Shown piece after piece: positions 45,801-54,055 of a stretch of 64,000 bases of DNA; the first letter of the stretch is position 1, and every line of letters starts with the position of its first letter. The stretch comes from Candidatus Latescibacterota bacterium. Its GTDB lineage: Bacteria > Latescibacterota > UBA2968 > UBA8231. Below the pieces are notes generated by a model. It ran no database searches, was not told the origin of the DNA, and worked only from the letters and a program-made list of their open reading frames with translations. Where the stretch lies: the NCBI GenBank assembly GCA_022827835.1, contig JAJEIO010000040.1:19687-83686 (forward strand), in the 5' to 3' direction. The translations under genes were made by a program, and so were the position numbers.

Positions 45801-46517
45801 ATGCGCAGCATTTTTGCAGGTATTGAATACGCAGGGAAAAGCACGCTGGCCACCATGCTCGGGGAGTACTACCGGCACCGCCGAGTCCCCATCCACGGCG
45901 ACGATCACTTCACCCTCCCCGACGCCTCGCTCAGCCCAGAGTCACGCAAGATCTTGGTCGGCCTGCCCAACGACATAAAGGAGCGCGGGCAGCGGATGCA
46001 GATCCACTACCACGTAGATATCATCAAAAAATACGCCTGTCCGCTGATCGTCGGCTGGCATTTAGAGGAAGCCGTGTACACTAGCTTTTACGGCGACGAT
46101 CCGAACAGCTTTTACTACCCGAACTTCCACTACGGCTTTCAGCGGCTCTACGAATCGCTGGTGCTAGAGGCCCATCTGCCCGATGTGGTGCTATTCCACG
46201 TAACGGCCTCGGACGAGGAGATCGCGCGGCGGATGCAGGACAGCCCGCACGAGTATCCGGTCGTGCGCCAAGAACACATTGCCGAGGTCAAGGCGCGTTT
46301 TGAGGAAGAAATCGCCGCGTCGCTGTTTACCCACCAGAGGCGTACAGTTGTCTTAGACACCACCGATAAGACGCCCGAGGAGTCGTTCGACGAGCTGCTT
46401 TTGGCGTCCGAGCCACTGGTGACGATGGGCGAATTGGCCGTGCGGAATATGGATGTGCCGGAGGGCGAGTACGAAGTGGTGTACGAGCGCGGCGTGCGCA
46501 AGATGGTACCCAAGTAG
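45801..46517 (+). CDS. Small P-loop kinase-like protein (thymidylate-kinase-like fold)
   Basis: The 238-aa protein opens with Walker A GIEYAGKST (7-15), followed by PIHGDDHFTLPD, where the paired aspartates resemble the acceptor-binding DD of nucleoside and polyketide kinases. VVLFHVTASDEEIARRM resembles the third strand and the lid start of thymidylate-type kinases. Residues 200-238 form an extra C-terminal beta segment (EGEYEVVYERGVRKMV). An AAAGGAG site precedes ATG 45801. The substrate is unknown and no neighbour indicates one. Confidence 0.65.
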   Translation: MRSIFAGIEYAGKSTLATMLGEYYRHRRVPIHGDDHFTLPDASLSPESRKILVGLPNDIKERGQRMQIHYHVDIIKKYACPLIVGWHLEEAVYTSFYGDDPNSFYYPNFHYGFQRLYESLVLEAHLPDVVLFHVTASDEEIARRMQDSPHEYPVVRQEHIAEVKARFEEEIAASLFTHQRRTVVLDTTDKTPEESFDELLLASEPLVTMGELAVRNMDVPEGEYEVVYERGVRKMVPK

Positions 46518-46595
46518 CGGACTTTGTTGAAACTTTTTCGTGTCGTCGGTCGTCGATATGCGTACTTTTGGCTGTAGCCGAGCGATCCATCGATA

Positions 46596-46952
46596 ATGAA
46601 AAGCCTTCGACCCATAACCACGTCTTTAGTCCTGCTGCTAGCTTTTGCCTGTAGCGGCTTGCAGGTTCTCTGTGCTCCTATTGCAGAGGCCGCCCCCATG
46701 CCCTGCCACGTCGCCAATGCCTGTGGCGAGGAGGGCATGCAAGCGGGTTGTTGCTGTCTGCGTGCAGAATCCAACAGCGCGTCTCCTCCGTTTGTCCCCC
46801 CAGCCGAGCAGCCATCCGTTTCAACGCCCGCGATTGGAATAGTGGCGACTACTTTGCTGCCACCTCGTTCGGCTGCGCTGCAGTCGCGGACCAACCGCAT
46901 ACCCCAACCGCATACCCCGCTTTTCCAGCTCTACTGTTCCTTCCTGATCTGA
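46596..46952 (+). CDS. Small cysteine-rich secreted protein, likely metal-related
   Basis: The 118-aa product has a signal peptide (TTSLVLLLAFACSGLQVLC), then a compact Cys/His segment (MPCHVANACGEEGMQAGCCCL, counted in two parts: MPCH near 35 and GCCCL near 51), then a Pro/Ser-rich tail. Such MPCH-type small proteins are often coded ahead of CzcCBA/Cus pumps, and a pump operon follows here 147 bp on, so periplasmic copper or silver binding is a reasonable inference. Start ATG 46596 lacks a clear Shine-Dalgarno sequence. Confidence 0.6.
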   Translation: MKSLRPITTSLVLLLAFACSGLQVLCAPIAEAAPMPCHVANACGEEGMQAGCCCLRAESNSASPPFVPPAEQPSVSTPAIGIVATTLLPPRSAALQSRTNRIPQPHTPLFQLYCSFLI

Positions 46953-46973
46953 TTCTCGCCGCACTGAGTTTGT

Positions 46974-46997
46974 CCTAAGAAGCTATCCGAGCTTAGG
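46974..46997 (+). repeat. Short inverted repeat before the efflux operon
   Basis: CCTAAG (46974-46979) and CTTAGG (46992-46997) are perfect complements with a 12-nt spacer. It lies in the 147-bp gap between the Cys-rich gene and the CzcC-type gene; it could be an operator or a weak mRNA hairpin. Nothing else is recognised in that gap. Confidence 0.35.
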
Positions 46998-47099
46998 GCA
47001 TACCCGGAAATTTCCAGACGCTTCTAAGTCTCACACTCCACTCAATTTGCGGAGGTCTGTACGCGAATCCCGGACCCCCGCGCGGCGAGGAGTAATTGC

Positions 47100-48365
47100 A
47101 TGTACAAAAATAAAACGGCCCTGCTGCTAGCTGGTCTGTTGGCAGGCCCGGTTTGGTCACAGGAAGAAGCAGCGCTCGACCCCCGCGCCGAACTCGCGGA
47201 GTACGCGCGCTATGCCGAACAGCACAATCCCAAGCTCAAGCAGGCTTTGACGCGCTACCAAGCCGCCCTAGCAAAGGTGCCCTCGGCGAGCGCTTGGGTC
47301 GATCCGCGCCTGACCTACGGCTATTTCGCGCGTCCGGTGGAGACGCGCACCGGCCCGCAGGAAATGCGTTTTAGCGCGGCGCAAACCTTCCCGTGGAAGG
47401 GCAAATTGGATCTCAAGGGACGGATCGCCCAGCAAGAGGCCGTAGTCGAGGGACAGCGCTATGAGGCTACGCGGCGGTCGCTGATTTTTGAGGTCAAGGC
47501 CGCGTACTACGACTGCTACTTTTTGGAGCGAGCCATCGCCGTCACCGAGGAAAACTTGCGGCTGTTGGCTCACCTAGAAGAAGTGGGCCGCACCCGCTAT
47601 CGCGGCGGCACTGGAGAGCACGCCCCGGTTCTCAAAGCGCAGGTGGAATTAGGTCGCTTAGAGGATCAACTGCGCAGCCTGCGTCAGCAACGGCGGCCGA
47701 CCGCGGCTCGGTTAAATGCAGCGCTTGGCCGCGCGGCGACGGCTCCGATAGCTGTTCCCGATTCGCTGCCTATGGATGCGTTGGATTTAGACGAAGAGGT
47801 GCTAAAGGAGCGCTTGCAAACTGCGAACCCAATGCTGCAAATGCGGCATACGCAAGCGCGGGCGCGGTCCCTCGGCGTCGAGTTGGCCGGCAAGCAGTTC
47901 TACCCGGATCTGACCGTGAGCCTCGATTACATCCACATCGGCGACCGGGGCGCGAATCCGCTGATGGCTATGGCCTCGCTCAACCTGCCCTTGTGGCGCT
48001 CGTCCTACGAGGCCGGGCAACGAGCGGCCAAGCTGAGCCATCAGGCCGCCTTGCAGGGCGTTGCGGACGAGGAGAATAGGCTTGCTGCCGAGTTGGAACT
48101 GGCCTTGTACAAGCAGCGCGACGCCCAAAGCCGCAGCGCCCTCTACCGGGACAGCCTGCTGCCCAAGGCCGAACAGGCGCTCAACGTAACGCAGCGCGCC
48201 TTTGCCGCCGACCGCAGCGATTTTCTCGCGGTCATCGACGCCCAACGCACTCTGCTGGAGTTCCAGCTAGCATACGAACGGGCGCGCACCGACCAAGCCC
48301 TGCATTGGGCCGAGATTGAAAAGCTGGTCGGAGAACCCGCAATCACAGAGGACATCCAACCATGA
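47100..48365 (+). CDS. Outer-membrane efflux channel, TolC/CzcC family
   Basis: The 421-aa protein has a signal peptide (TALLLAGLLAGPVWSQEE) and two halves of long amphipathic helices with beta hairpins, as in TolC-family channels (NPKLKQALTRYQAALAKVPSA; QTFPWKGKLDLKGRIAQQEA; RAFAADRSDFLAVIDAQRTLLEF). The QTFPWxGK stretch is typical of CusC/CzcC channels. Its last 4 bp overlap the adaptor gene start (ATGA). It is the outer component of a metal-exporting tripartite pump. A gaggag site precedes ATG 47100. Confidence 0.88.
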   Translation: MYKNKTALLLAGLLAGPVWSQEEAALDPRAELAEYARYAEQHNPKLKQALTRYQAALAKVPSASAWVDPRLTYGYFARPVETRTGPQEMRFSAAQTFPWKGKLDLKGRIAQQEAVVEGQRYEATRRSLIFEVKAAYYDCYFLERAIAVTEENLRLLAHLEEVGRTRYRGGTGEHAPVLKAQVELGRLEDQLRSLRQQRRPTAARLNAALGRAATAPIAVPDSLPMDALDLDEEVLKERLQTANPMLQMRHTQARARSLGVELAGKQFYPDLTVSLDYIHIGDRGANPLMAMASLNLPLWRSSYEAGQRAAKLSHQAALQGVADEENRLAAELELALYKQRDAQSRSALYRDSLLPKAEQALNVTQRAFAADRSDFLAVIDAQRTLLEFQLAYERARTDQALHWAEIEKLVGEPAITEDIQP

Positions 48366-49318
48366 AAGCAACGAAACAAATAATAGCTACTGGTATCGTG
48401 GCGGGGATCGTCGGCTTGGCCGTGGGCTGGGGTTTGGGTGGATCGGATGCACCCAGCGGACATGCACCTGCTGCAGTTGCCGAGCAGGGCGAAACGTGGA
48501 CCTGCTCGATGCATCCGCAAATTCGCCAGCCTAGGCCGGGTCAGTGTCCAATATGCGGAATGGACCTAATCCCGGTGGCCGCGCCCGAGGCTGGCGACAC
48601 TTTGGCCCCGCGCCAGTTGCGTCTCTCGCCCGCCGCGCAGGAGCTTGCCAGCATCCAGACCGCGCCGGTCGAGCGCCGCTTCGCGCCGGTCGAGACGCGG
48701 ATGGTCGGCAAAATTGCGGTAGATGAGACGCAAGTTCGCTCCATCACCGCTTGGGTAGCGGGCCGGATTGATCGGTTGTACGTGGACTACACGGGCGTGC
48801 GGGTCGAAAAGGGCGACCACATAGCCTATCTCTACAGCCCCGAACTGTTGACCGCCCAAGAGGAGCTGATCCAGGCCCTGCGCGCCCGCGCGCGATTAGT
48901 TGACAGCGGCACGTCCGTTGGGCAGACGGCGCAGGCGACGGTCGAGGCCGCGCGCGAAAAGCTGCGCCTGCTCGGGCTGAAGGAGGAGCAAATCGAGCGC
49001 GTCGAGCGCGAGCGCCAAGCCTCCGACCACCTGACGATTTATGCGCCAACCGGCGGCGTGGTGATAGAAAAACACCTCAGCGAGGGCGCGTACGTGCAGA
49101 CTGGGACGCCGATTTACACCATTGCGGATTTGTCGCGGCTGTGGCTGGAACTGCAAGCCTACGAATCGGATATGTCTTGGATTCACTACGGCCAGGCCGT
49201 TGAATTCTCGGCTGAAGCCTATCCGGGCGAGGTGTTCAGCGGCCAGATATCCTTTGTCGATCCAGTGTTGGACGAGCGCACGCGCACGGTGCGAGTGCGG
49301 GTCAACGTGGCAAACTAG
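48362..49318 (+). CDS. CusB-type RND periplasmic adaptor, N-terminal part (ends at in-frame TAG)
   Basis: The 318 residues hold a membrane anchor (IIATGIVAGIVGLAVGWGLG), a heavy-metal-binding domain (TCSMHPQIRQPRPGQCPICG), then the barrel-sandwich and helical hairpin of CusB (WVAGRIDRLYVDYTGVRVEKGD, YSPELLTAQEELIQAL) and the start of the beta-barrel ending RVRVNVAN. The stop TAG at 49316 falls inside the conserved region. Translation continues in the same frame with QGRLKPGM, the classic adaptor motif, so this is one gene split by a nonsense codon. The product alone would lack the membrane-proximal domain. Confidence 0.85.
   Translation: MKATKQIIATGIVAGIVGLAVGWGLGGSDAPSGHAPAAVAEQGETWTCSMHPQIRQPRPGQCPICGMDLIPVAAPEAGDTLAPRQLRLSPAAQELASIQTAPVERRFAPVETRMVGKIAVDETQVRSITAWVAGRIDRLYVDYTGVRVEKGDHIAYLYSPELLTAQEELIQALRARARLVDSGTSVGQTAQATVEAAREKLRLLGLKEEQIERVERERQASDHLTIYAPTGGVVIEKHLSEGAYVQTGTPIYTIADLSRLWLELQAYESDMSWIHYGQAVEFSAEAYPGEVFSGQISFVDPVLDERTRTVRVRVNVAN
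49316..49318 (+). other. In-frame amber codon interrupting cusB
   Basis: The codons read AAC TAG CAA GGT CGG CTG AAG CCG; the frame is the same on both sides and the protein resumes without any loss. A single-base change from AAG or CAG would restore a full adaptor of about 610 residues. Confidence 0.85.
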
Positions 49319-49339
49319 CAAGGTCGGCTGAAGCCGGGG

Positions 49340-50194
49340 ATGCTGGTGTGGGCCGTGGCTCAAGCCGAGGTGGGTGCCCACGGGCGCGCTATGTCGCCCG
49401 AACTTGAGGGCAAGTGGATCAGCCCGATGCACCCAGAGATCGTCCGCGACGCGCCCGGTGCATGTGACATTTGCGGCATGGCTCTAGTGCGCGCCGAAGA
49501 ATTGTACGACACTGGCGACGAGGCGGAGCGCGAGATGCCGCTAGTGGTGCCGGCTTCGGCACCGCTGCTGACGGGCAAACGCGCCGTGGTGTACGTCGCG
49601 CTCGGCGAGGGCCTGTACGAGGGGCGCGAGGTCGTGCTCGGGCCGCGGGCAGGGGATTACTACCTGGTCCACGAGGGCCTGCGCGAGGGAGAGGAAGTGG
49701 TGGTCAACGGCGCGTTCAAAATTGACAGTGCCCTGCAGATTCGTGCTCAGCCGAGCATGATGAACGCGCCAGCGCGGGCCGACCACCGAGACGACGAGCC
49801 AAACGGCCACGCGCACAGCCCGCCGTCCGCGGTCTGGACGGCCTATTTCGCTATGCAGCAGGCGTTGAGCGAGGACGATTTGCCGGAGGCGCAGGCCGCC
49901 GCCACCGCGCTAGCGGCCGACCCGGTGTCGCAGGAGGTCGGGGACGCCATCAGCAAAGCCGTCGATCTCGCCGCGGCTCGCCAAGCCTTTGCCGAGCTCT
50001 CGATGGTGCTCATTCGGGTAGCGCGGCAGGGGGGCGTCCATGCCGGGCCAGTGTATCTTTTTCACTGTCCAATGGCCTTTGATAACGAGGGGGCGGCTTG
50101 GCTGCAACAGGCGATGCAGACCCAAAATCCCTACTTCGGCGGCCAGATGTACCGTTGCGGCAGCCTGCGCGAGACCTTCGCCGGCCACGAGTAG
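49340..50194 (+). CDS. CusB-type adaptor, C-terminal part with second metal domain and DUF3347
   Basis: This frame continues the preceding gene after its TAG. ATG 49340 is the Met of the RLKPGM motif and not a natural start. After the barrel strand come a second heavy-metal-binding domain (SPMHPEIVRDAPGACDICGM, about 30-50), the remaining membrane-proximal strands (VVLGPRAGDYYLVHEGLREG, VVNGAFKIDSALQIRAQPSM) and a DUF3347 domain (VWTAYFAMQQALSEDDLP...HCPMAFDNEGAAWLQ) at the C-end. It lies 9 bp before the CusA-type gene, with a GTAGGAGG-type site serving that gene. Whether it is translated at all depends on readthrough or internal initiation. Confidence 0.8.
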   Translation: MLVWAVAQAEVGAHGRAMSPELEGKWISPMHPEIVRDAPGACDICGMALVRAEELYDTGDEAEREMPLVVPASAPLLTGKRAVVYVALGEGLYEGREVVLGPRAGDYYLVHEGLREGEEVVVNGAFKIDSALQIRAQPSMMNAPARADHRDDEPNGHAHSPPSAVWTAYFAMQQALSEDDLPEAQAAATALAADPVSQEVGDAISKAVDLAAARQAFAELSMVLIRVARQGGVHAGPVYLFHCPMAFDNEGAAWLQQAMQTQNPYFGGQMYRCGSLRETFAGHE

Positions 50195-50203
50195 GAGGCT
50201 ACA

Positions 50204-53200
50204 ATGGACCGCTTAATCCGCTTTTTCCTAGTCCACAAAATCGTCGTCGTGCTGATGCTCGCCGTCACCGTTGGTTGGGGCCTCAGCGTCGCTCCTTTTG
50301 CGTGGAAGCTCGATTGGCTACCGCGCGACCCGGTGCCGGTGGATGCGATCCCGGACATAGGCGAAAACCAGCAAATCGTCTTTAGCCAATGGGCCGGACG
50401 CTCGCCGCAGGACGTGGAAGATCAGGTGACGTATCCGCTGACAGTAGCGCTGTTGGGCGTACCGGGCGTCGAGACGATCCGCAGCTCTTCGATGTTCGGC
50501 TTTTCGAGCATCTATGTGATTTTTGCCGAAGAAGTCGATTTCTACTGGTCGCGCTCCCGCATCCTCGAAAAGCTCAACAGTCTGCCAGCCGGCCTGCTGC
50601 CCGAAGGTGTACAGCCAGCCTTGGGGCCGGACGCAACGGCCTTGGGGCAGGTATTTTGGTACACGTTGGAAGGCCGCGACGAACAGGGTTCACCCACCGG
50701 CGGCTGGGACCTGCACGAGTTGCGTGGCATCCAGGACTGGCAGGTGCGCTATGCTCTGCTGGCTGCCGACGGCGTCAGCGAGGTGGCCTCCGTAGGCGGC
50801 TTTGTGCAGGAATACCAAATCGACGTCAACCCAGACGCGATGCGCGCCTATGGGGTGCGGCTCGACGAGGTCTTCCATGCGGTGCGCATGTCCAACCGGG
50901 ACGTGGGTGCGCGCACCGTAGAGTTGAATCGAGCCGAGTACGTCATTCGCGGCATTGGTTTTGTCAAAGGCTTGGCCGATCTCGAAAACGCCGTGATTAA
51001 GGCGCGGGACAACGTCCCGATTTACGTCAAAAACGTCGCGCGGGTCGCGCTGGGGCCAGCGCTGCGGCGCGGTGCGTTGGACAAGGAAGGTGCGGAGGTG
51101 GTCGGCGGCGTGGTGGTGGCGCGCTACGGTGCCAATCCTTTGGCGGCTATCGAAAGCGTCAAGGCCAAAATCGCGGAAATCGCCCCGAGCCTGCCCAAGA
51201 AAACCTTGCCCGACGGGCGGGTCAGTCAGGTGCAGGTGATTCCGTTTTACGACCGATCCGGGTTGATCGAGGAGACGCTGGGGACGCTGGAGCGCGCCTT
51301 AAGCGAGGAGGTGCTGGTAACAGTGATCGTGGTGCTGGCGCTGGTGATGAATTTGCGCGGGGCCATGCTGGTCTCCGGGCTGTTGCCGCTAGCCGTGCTC
51401 GTCTGCTTTGCCGCGATGAAGGTCTTTGGCATTGACGCCAACATAGTCGCCCTCTCCGGCATTGCCATCGCCATCGGCACTATGGTCGATATGGGCATCG
51501 TCATCAGTGAGAACATCCTCAAGCATTTGGAGGATGCAGATGCAGAGGAAGACCGTTTGGAAGTGATCTTTCGCGCCACGCGCGAGGTCGGCGGAGCCGT
51601 GCTGACGGCCGTGCTCACCACGGTGGTGGGCTTTTTGCCGGTCTTTGCCATGCAAGGGGCCGAGGGCAAGCTCTTTGCGCCGCTGGCCTTTACTAAGACC
51701 TTCGCGCTGTTGGCTGCGGTGTGGCTGTCGCTGACAGCTTTGCCAGCCTTGGCGCACTGTGTGTTTGGCACGCGACTGGGACGTTGGGCACCTGGCCTTT
51801 GGGCGGTCTGTGGTCTTGGGGTGGGGCTCGCGCTGTCGTGGTGGGTTGGTCTGCTGCTGATAGCTATTGGAGCGTATCACCTATTCGCCGCTCGCGTACC
51901 TGAGCGGGTGCGCTTGTGGGTGGCGCGAGGTGTGATAGCCGCTGCGGCTATCGGAGTCGTCGTCGTGTTAGCGGAACACTGGTTGCCCCTTGGGCCGGAA
52001 AAGGGCGGCTGGCGCAATTTTTTCTTTGTCACTGGATTGATCGGCGGTCTGTTGGCGCTTTTTCGCGCCTTGCAACATGTATTCCCCCGCGTGCTCCGGT
52101 GGTGTCTGGATCACAAGGGGTTGGCCCTACTGTTCCCCTTGCTATTGCTGCTGGCTGGCGTGTCCGCGTGGCTGGGTTTTGCCCGCGTTTTTGGCTTTGT
52201 GCCGTCCGTCCTGCGCCATTCAGCGCCCTTTGCGGCCCTCGACGAGGCCCTGCCTGGATTGGGCAAGGAGTTTATGCCGCCCCTCGACGAAGGTTCGTTC
52301 CTGTGGATGCCGACGACCATGCCCCATGCCTCCATCGGCGAGGTGCTCGACGTCCTGCAGAAACAAAACGCGGCCATTTCGCAGATACCAGAGGTGGAGT
52401 CCGCAGTGGGGAAGTTGGGACGGGCGGAGTCGCCGCTGGATCCCGCGCCGATTTCCATGATTGAGACTGTGATCAATTATCGCGCGGAATACCTGACCGA
52501 CGAGGCTGGCCGCCGCCGATTGTTCGCTTTTGACGAGCACGCCACGGACCTGTTCCGCGCGTCCGATGGCACGCCCGCGTTCGCTCCCGATGGCTCGCCC
52601 TACGAGGTGCCGGGTCGCTATGTTCGCGACGATACCGGTCGCCTCGTGCCCGACGCCGATGGGCGTCCTTTTCGCTTGTGGCGTCCGCCCTTGGATCCCG
52701 CGCTCAATCCGGGGCGCGCCGCTTGGCCGGGGATACAGAGCCCCGACGATATATGGGCGGAGATCGCCCAGGCTGGCCAGATCCCCGGCTCAACCTCGGC
52801 ACCGAAGTTGCAGCCGATTGCCGCGCGGCTCGTCATGTTGCAGAGCGGGATGCGCGCGCCCATGGGCGTTGAGATCAAAGGCCCGAGTTTGGAGGCCATC
52901 GAACGCGCCGGCTTGGAGATAGAACGTTTGATCAAGGAAGTGCCCTCGGTCGAGCCAGCGACTGTCAACGCCGACCGCATCGTCGGCAAGCCCTACTTGG
53001 AGATCCACATCGACCGCGAGGCCATTGCCCGCCACGGCATCGCCCTGCAGAAGGTGCAGGACGTAATTGAGATCGCCATCGGGGGCAAGCTGGTTACGAC
53101 TACGGTGGAAGGCCGGGAGCGCTATCCCGTGCGGGTGCGCTACATGCGCGAGTTGCGCGACAGCGTCGAGGAACTGGTGCGCATTCTGGTGCCAGCGCCG

Positions 53201-54049
53201 GACGGGGCGCAGATTCCTTTGGGCGAGTTGGCTGAGATCCGCTACATGCGCGGCCCCCAGGTCATTAAGAGCGAAGATACGTTTTTACTGGGCTACGTGC
53301 TCTTCGACAAGAAGCCGGGGTACGCGGAAGTCGATGTGGTGGAAGCGTGTCGAGATTACTTGGCCAGCAAGAGGGCCAGCGGAGATTTGGTGCTGGAGAC
53401 CGGCGTCAGCTACACCTTCGCTGGTAGTTACGAGAACCAACTGCGGGCGCAGAAGAAGCTCAACGTGCTGCTGCCGCTCGCGCTGGCGATTATTTTCCTC
53501 ATTCTCTATTTCCAGTTTGGCAACGCGGCCATGGCGCTGATGGTCTTTTCCGGGGTTGCGGTGGCTTGGGCTGGTGGCTTTGCCATGCTGTGGCTCTACG
53601 GGCAGGAATGGTTTTTGGATTTCTCCATCTTCGGCACACAGATGCGCGACCTCTTCCACGTCCGTCCGCTGAACTTGAGTGTGGCGGTGTGGGTGGGTTT
53701 TCTCGCGCTGTTTGGCATTGCCTCGGACAACGGCGTGATCGTGGCGACGTATTTGCGCCAACTCTTCCGCGAGCAAAAGCCAGCGACCGTCGAAGCGATG
53801 CGCCATGCTGCACTCGCCGCTGGGGTGCGGCGCATCCGCCCCTGCCTGATGACGGCGGCCACCACGATCTTGGCGCTGGTTCCCGTGCTGACGGCGAGTG
53901 GACGCGGCGCAGACCTCATGCTGCCGATGGCCATTCCCACCTTCGGCGGCATGATGGCGGTGGTGCTGACCGCGCCGGTGGTGCCGGTGCTCTACTGCGC
54001 GGTCGAGGAGTGGAAGCTGCGGGTGGCAGCTTGGCGATCAGCGGAGTAA
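50204..54049 (+). CDS. Heavy-metal RND efflux pump, CusA/CzcA family, enlarged
   Basis: The 1281-aa proton-driven exporter has the HME-RND start (FFLVHKIVVVLMLAVTVGWG, PVDAIPDIGENQQIV), porter-domain motifs (GVPGVETIRSSSMFGFSSIYV) and transmembrane motifs (GIAIAIGTMVDMGIVISENI, FGIASDNGVIVATYLRQL). It is about 230 residues longer than E. coli CusA. One insertion (about 515-640) adds three or four helices (GLWAVCGLGVGLALSWWVGL, VIAAAAIGVVVVLAEHW, FFFVTGLIGGLLALF), and a second, Asp/Gly-rich one (about 765-850) lies in the periplasmic domain. It completes the pump with the two preceding genes; metal specificity (Cu/Ag likely from CopA nearby) is inferred. Confidence 0.9.
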   Translation: MDRLIRFFLVHKIVVVLMLAVTVGWGLSVAPFAWKLDWLPRDPVPVDAIPDIGENQQIVFSQWAGRSPQDVEDQVTYPLTVALLGVPGVETIRSSSMFGFSSIYVIFAEEVDFYWSRSRILEKLNSLPAGLLPEGVQPALGPDATALGQVFWYTLEGRDEQGSPTGGWDLHELRGIQDWQVRYALLAADGVSEVASVGGFVQEYQIDVNPDAMRAYGVRLDEVFHAVRMSNRDVGARTVELNRAEYVIRGIGFVKGLADLENAVIKARDNVPIYVKNVARVALGPALRRGALDKEGAEVVGGVVVARYGANPLAAIESVKAKIAEIAPSLPKKTLPDGRVSQVQVIPFYDRSGLIEETLGTLERALSEEVLVTVIVVLALVMNLRGAMLVSGLLPLAVLVCFAAMKVFGIDANIVALSGIAIAIGTMVDMGIVISENILKHLEDADAEEDRLEVIFRATREVGGAVLTAVLTTVVGFLPVFAMQGAEGKLFAPLAFTKTFALLAAVWLSLTALPALAHCVFGTRLGRWAPGLWAVCGLGVGLALSWWVGLLLIAIGAYHLFAARVPERVRLWVARGVIAAAAIGVVVVLAEHWLPLGPEKGGWRNFFFVTGLIGGLLALFRALQHVFPRVLRWCLDHKGLALLFPLLLLLAGVSAWLGFARVFGFVPSVLRHSAPFAALDEALPGLGKEFMPPLDEGSFLWMPTTMPHASIGEVLDVLQKQNAAISQIPEVESAVGKLGRAESPLDPAPISMIETVINYRAEYLTDEAGRRRLFAFDEHATDLFRASDGTPAFAPDGSPYEVPGRYVRDDTGRLVPDADGRPFRLWRPPLDPALNPGRAAWPGIQSPDDIWAEIAQAGQIPGSTSAPKLQPIAARLVMLQSGMRAPMGVEIKGPSLEAIERAGLEIERLIKEVPSVEPATVNADRIVGKPYLEIHIDREAIARHGIALQKVQDVIEIAIGGKLVTTTVEGRERYPVRVRYMRELRDSVEELVRILVPAPDGAQIPLGELAEIRYMRGPQVIKSEDTFLLGYVLFDKKPGYAEVDVVEACRDYLASKRASGDLVLETGVSYTFAGSYENQLRAQKKLNVLLPLALAIIFLILYFQFGNAAMALMVFSGVAVAWAGGFAMLWLYGQEWFLDFSIFGTQMRDLFHVRPLNLSVAVWVGFLALFGIASDNGVIVATYLRQLFREQKPATVEAMRHAALAAGVRRIRPCLMTAATTILALVPVLTASGRGADLMLPMAIPTFGGMMAVVLTAPVVPVLYCAVEEWKLRVAAWRSAE

Positions 54050-54055
54050 CGCACC

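Noticed and set aside
49316..49318. TAG read as pyrrolysine or reassigned codon
   Set aside because: Several intact genes in the window end in TAG (1558, 9360, 12894, 21526), and no pyrrolysine machinery is visible.
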